Of a stretch of DNA of 6,354 bases, positions 5,487 through 6,354 are shown in pieces. Numbering within the stretch: position 1 is the stretch's first letter; each line of letters opens with the position of its first letter. The stretch is taken from assembly GCA_022769845.1 (NCBI GenBank), contig JALEIO010000228.1, positions 1 through 6,354 of the forward strand. The letters are read 5' to 3'. The notes beneath the pieces are model-generated. The model was not told the DNA's origin. It saw only the letters and a list, made by a program, of their open reading frames with translations, and ran no database searches. Position numbers and translations under genes: made by a program. The DNA is from Oscillospiraceae bacterium. Its GTDB lineage: Bacteria > Bacillota > Clostridia > UMGS1810.

Positions 5487-6354
5487 ATGAAATTTCCTAT
5501 CAGTTGGCTTAATGATTATGTAGATATAAGCGGTATTTCATCTGAAGAATTTGCGCATGCTATGACAATGTCGGGTTCAAAGGTTGAGGGAGTCGAAAAT
5601 GCAGGCGAAGAAATTCAAAATGTTGTTGTGGGCAAAATTTTGAAAATTGTAAAGCACCCCGACGCCGACAAGCTTGTTATTTGCTCTGTTGATGTCGGAA
5701 ACGAGGTTTTGCAGATTGTTACCGGCGCAAAGAATGTAAACGAGGGCGATTTTGTTCCTGTTGCGCTTCACGGCTCTCATCTTCCGGGGGGAGTTGTTAT
5801 TAAAAAAGGCAAGCTGCGCGGCGTAGAATCGTGCGGTATGCTTTGCTCAATCGGCGAGCTTAATTTAACGCTTGAGGACGCACCTTATGCAATAGAGGAC
5901 GGCATTTTGATTTTGGACAGAGAATATCCGCTCGGTACGGATATAAAAGAAATTTTCGGACTTGACGAGGACGTTGTGGAGTTTGAAATTACGCCGAACA
6001 GAGCGGATTGCTTCAGTGTTCTCGGCATAGCGAGAGAGGCTGCCGTTACCTTTGATAAACCGCTTAAAATTGACACTCCCGCATTTCACGAAACAAACGA
6101 TAAAATAGAAGATTTTGCGTCTGTTACCGTAAATGATACGAAAGACTGCATACGCTATGCTGCACGCGTTGTTAAGAATGTTAAAATAGCGCCCAGTCCG
6201 AAATGGCTGGCGGACAGGCTTAAATTAAGCGGAATCAGAAGTATTAACAATATTGTTGACATTACAAACTATGTTCTTCTTGAATACGGTCAGCCGATGC
6301 ACGCATTTGACCTTGACAATGTTGCGGGACATAAAATTATTGTAAGAAAAGCAA
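5487..6354 (+). CDS. pheT: Phenylalanyl-tRNA synthetase beta subunit, N-terminal part (3' end outside window)
   Basis: The frame runs open from ATG 5487 to the end of the window, giving 289 complete codons of a protein that is normally about 800 residues. GGGAGG at 5472-5477 precedes the start by 9 bases. The opening MKFPISWLNDYVDI is typical. Residues about 40-150 form the EMAP/OB-fold tRNA-binding domain, with KHPDADKL (56-63), VTGAKNVNEGDFVPVAL (78-94) and KLRGVESCGMLCS (109-121). Residues 167-184 carry EITPNRADCFSVLGIARE. From about 215 the B3/4 domain begins, where the family's editing site against tyrosine resides, with RSINNIVDITNYVL (251-264) and GQPMHAFDLD (268-277). PheT provides tRNA binding and editing, while the active site is in PheS. 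No break is seen in the visible part. Confidence 0.97.
   Translation, partial: MKFPISWLNDYVDISGISSEEFAHAMTMSGSKVEGVENAGEEIQNVVVGKILKIVKHPDADKLVICSVDVGNEVLQIVTGAKNVNEGDFVPVALHGSHLPGGVVIKKGKLRGVESCGMLCSIGELNLTLEDAPYAIEDGILILDREYPLGTDIKEIFGLDEDVVEFEITPNRADCFSVLGIAREAAVTFDKPLKIDTPAFHETNDKIEDFASVTVNDTKDCIRYAARVVKNVKIAPSPKWLADRLKLSGIRSINNIVDITNYVLLEYGQPMHAFDLDNVAGHKIIVRKA

Noticed and set aside
1..6354. Mobile element, CRISPR, defence or toxin-antitoxin system
   Set aside because: No transposase, integrase, direct-repeat array or defence family motif is visible; coding space is filled by core genes on one strand with even codon use.

Overview
The window looks like chromosomal DNA from an endospore-forming member of the Clostridia (Firmicutes/Bacillota). 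The support is the pair of spoIIIA operon genes at the left end, strong AAGGAG/GGGAGG-type Shine-Dalgarno sites before most genes, AT-rich intergenic DNA with SigA-like promoters, and a conserved gene order (spoIIIAG-spoIIIAH-asp23-nusB-xseA-xseB-ispA) shared in outline with Bacillus and Clostridium. The genus cannot be named from this sequence alone. All supported genes are on the + strand and packed closely. I see no rRNA, tRNA, CRISPR array, insertion sequence, phage gene or toxin-antitoxin pair.

Layout. (1) 1-977: the 3' end of spoIIIAG and complete spoIIIAH, the last two genes of the spoIIIA operon. Their products form part of the channel between mother cell and forespore. (2) 1058-1477: a free-standing Asp23/Gls24 family gene. 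It has a SigA-like promoter whose -35 box lies inside the end of spoIIIAH, and it is closed by a clear intrinsic terminator at 1489-1526. (3) 1628-4355: nusB (antitermination), xseA and xseB (both subunits of exonuclease VII, with a 4-base overlap) and an IspA-type prenyl diphosphate synthase. This is probably one transcription unit starting from the AT-rich region at about 1530-1627. (4) 4362-6354: an extended -10 promoter, then pheS and the first 289 codons of pheT, the two subunits of phenylalanyl-tRNA synthetase. pheT runs off the right edge.

The block joins a sporulation operon to information-processing and isoprenoid genes that are probably transcribed independently. Compared with the remembered Bacillus order (spoIIIAH-accB-accC-yqhY-nusB-folD-xseA-xseB-ispA-dxs), accBC and folD are absent from between these genes, and pheST stands where dxs would be.

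I did not find a convincing undescribed system; this is mostly ordinary core genome. The points most worth a second look are the prenyl synthase, which has a shortened loop after its second aspartate motif and no basic C-terminal tail; the lack of a Shine-Dalgarno site before that same gene; the pheST leader, too short for a T-box; and the repeated -10-like boxes and AAAATTTT palindromes before nusB. There is no gene-free stretch longer than 300 bases; the longest gap is 1478-1627.
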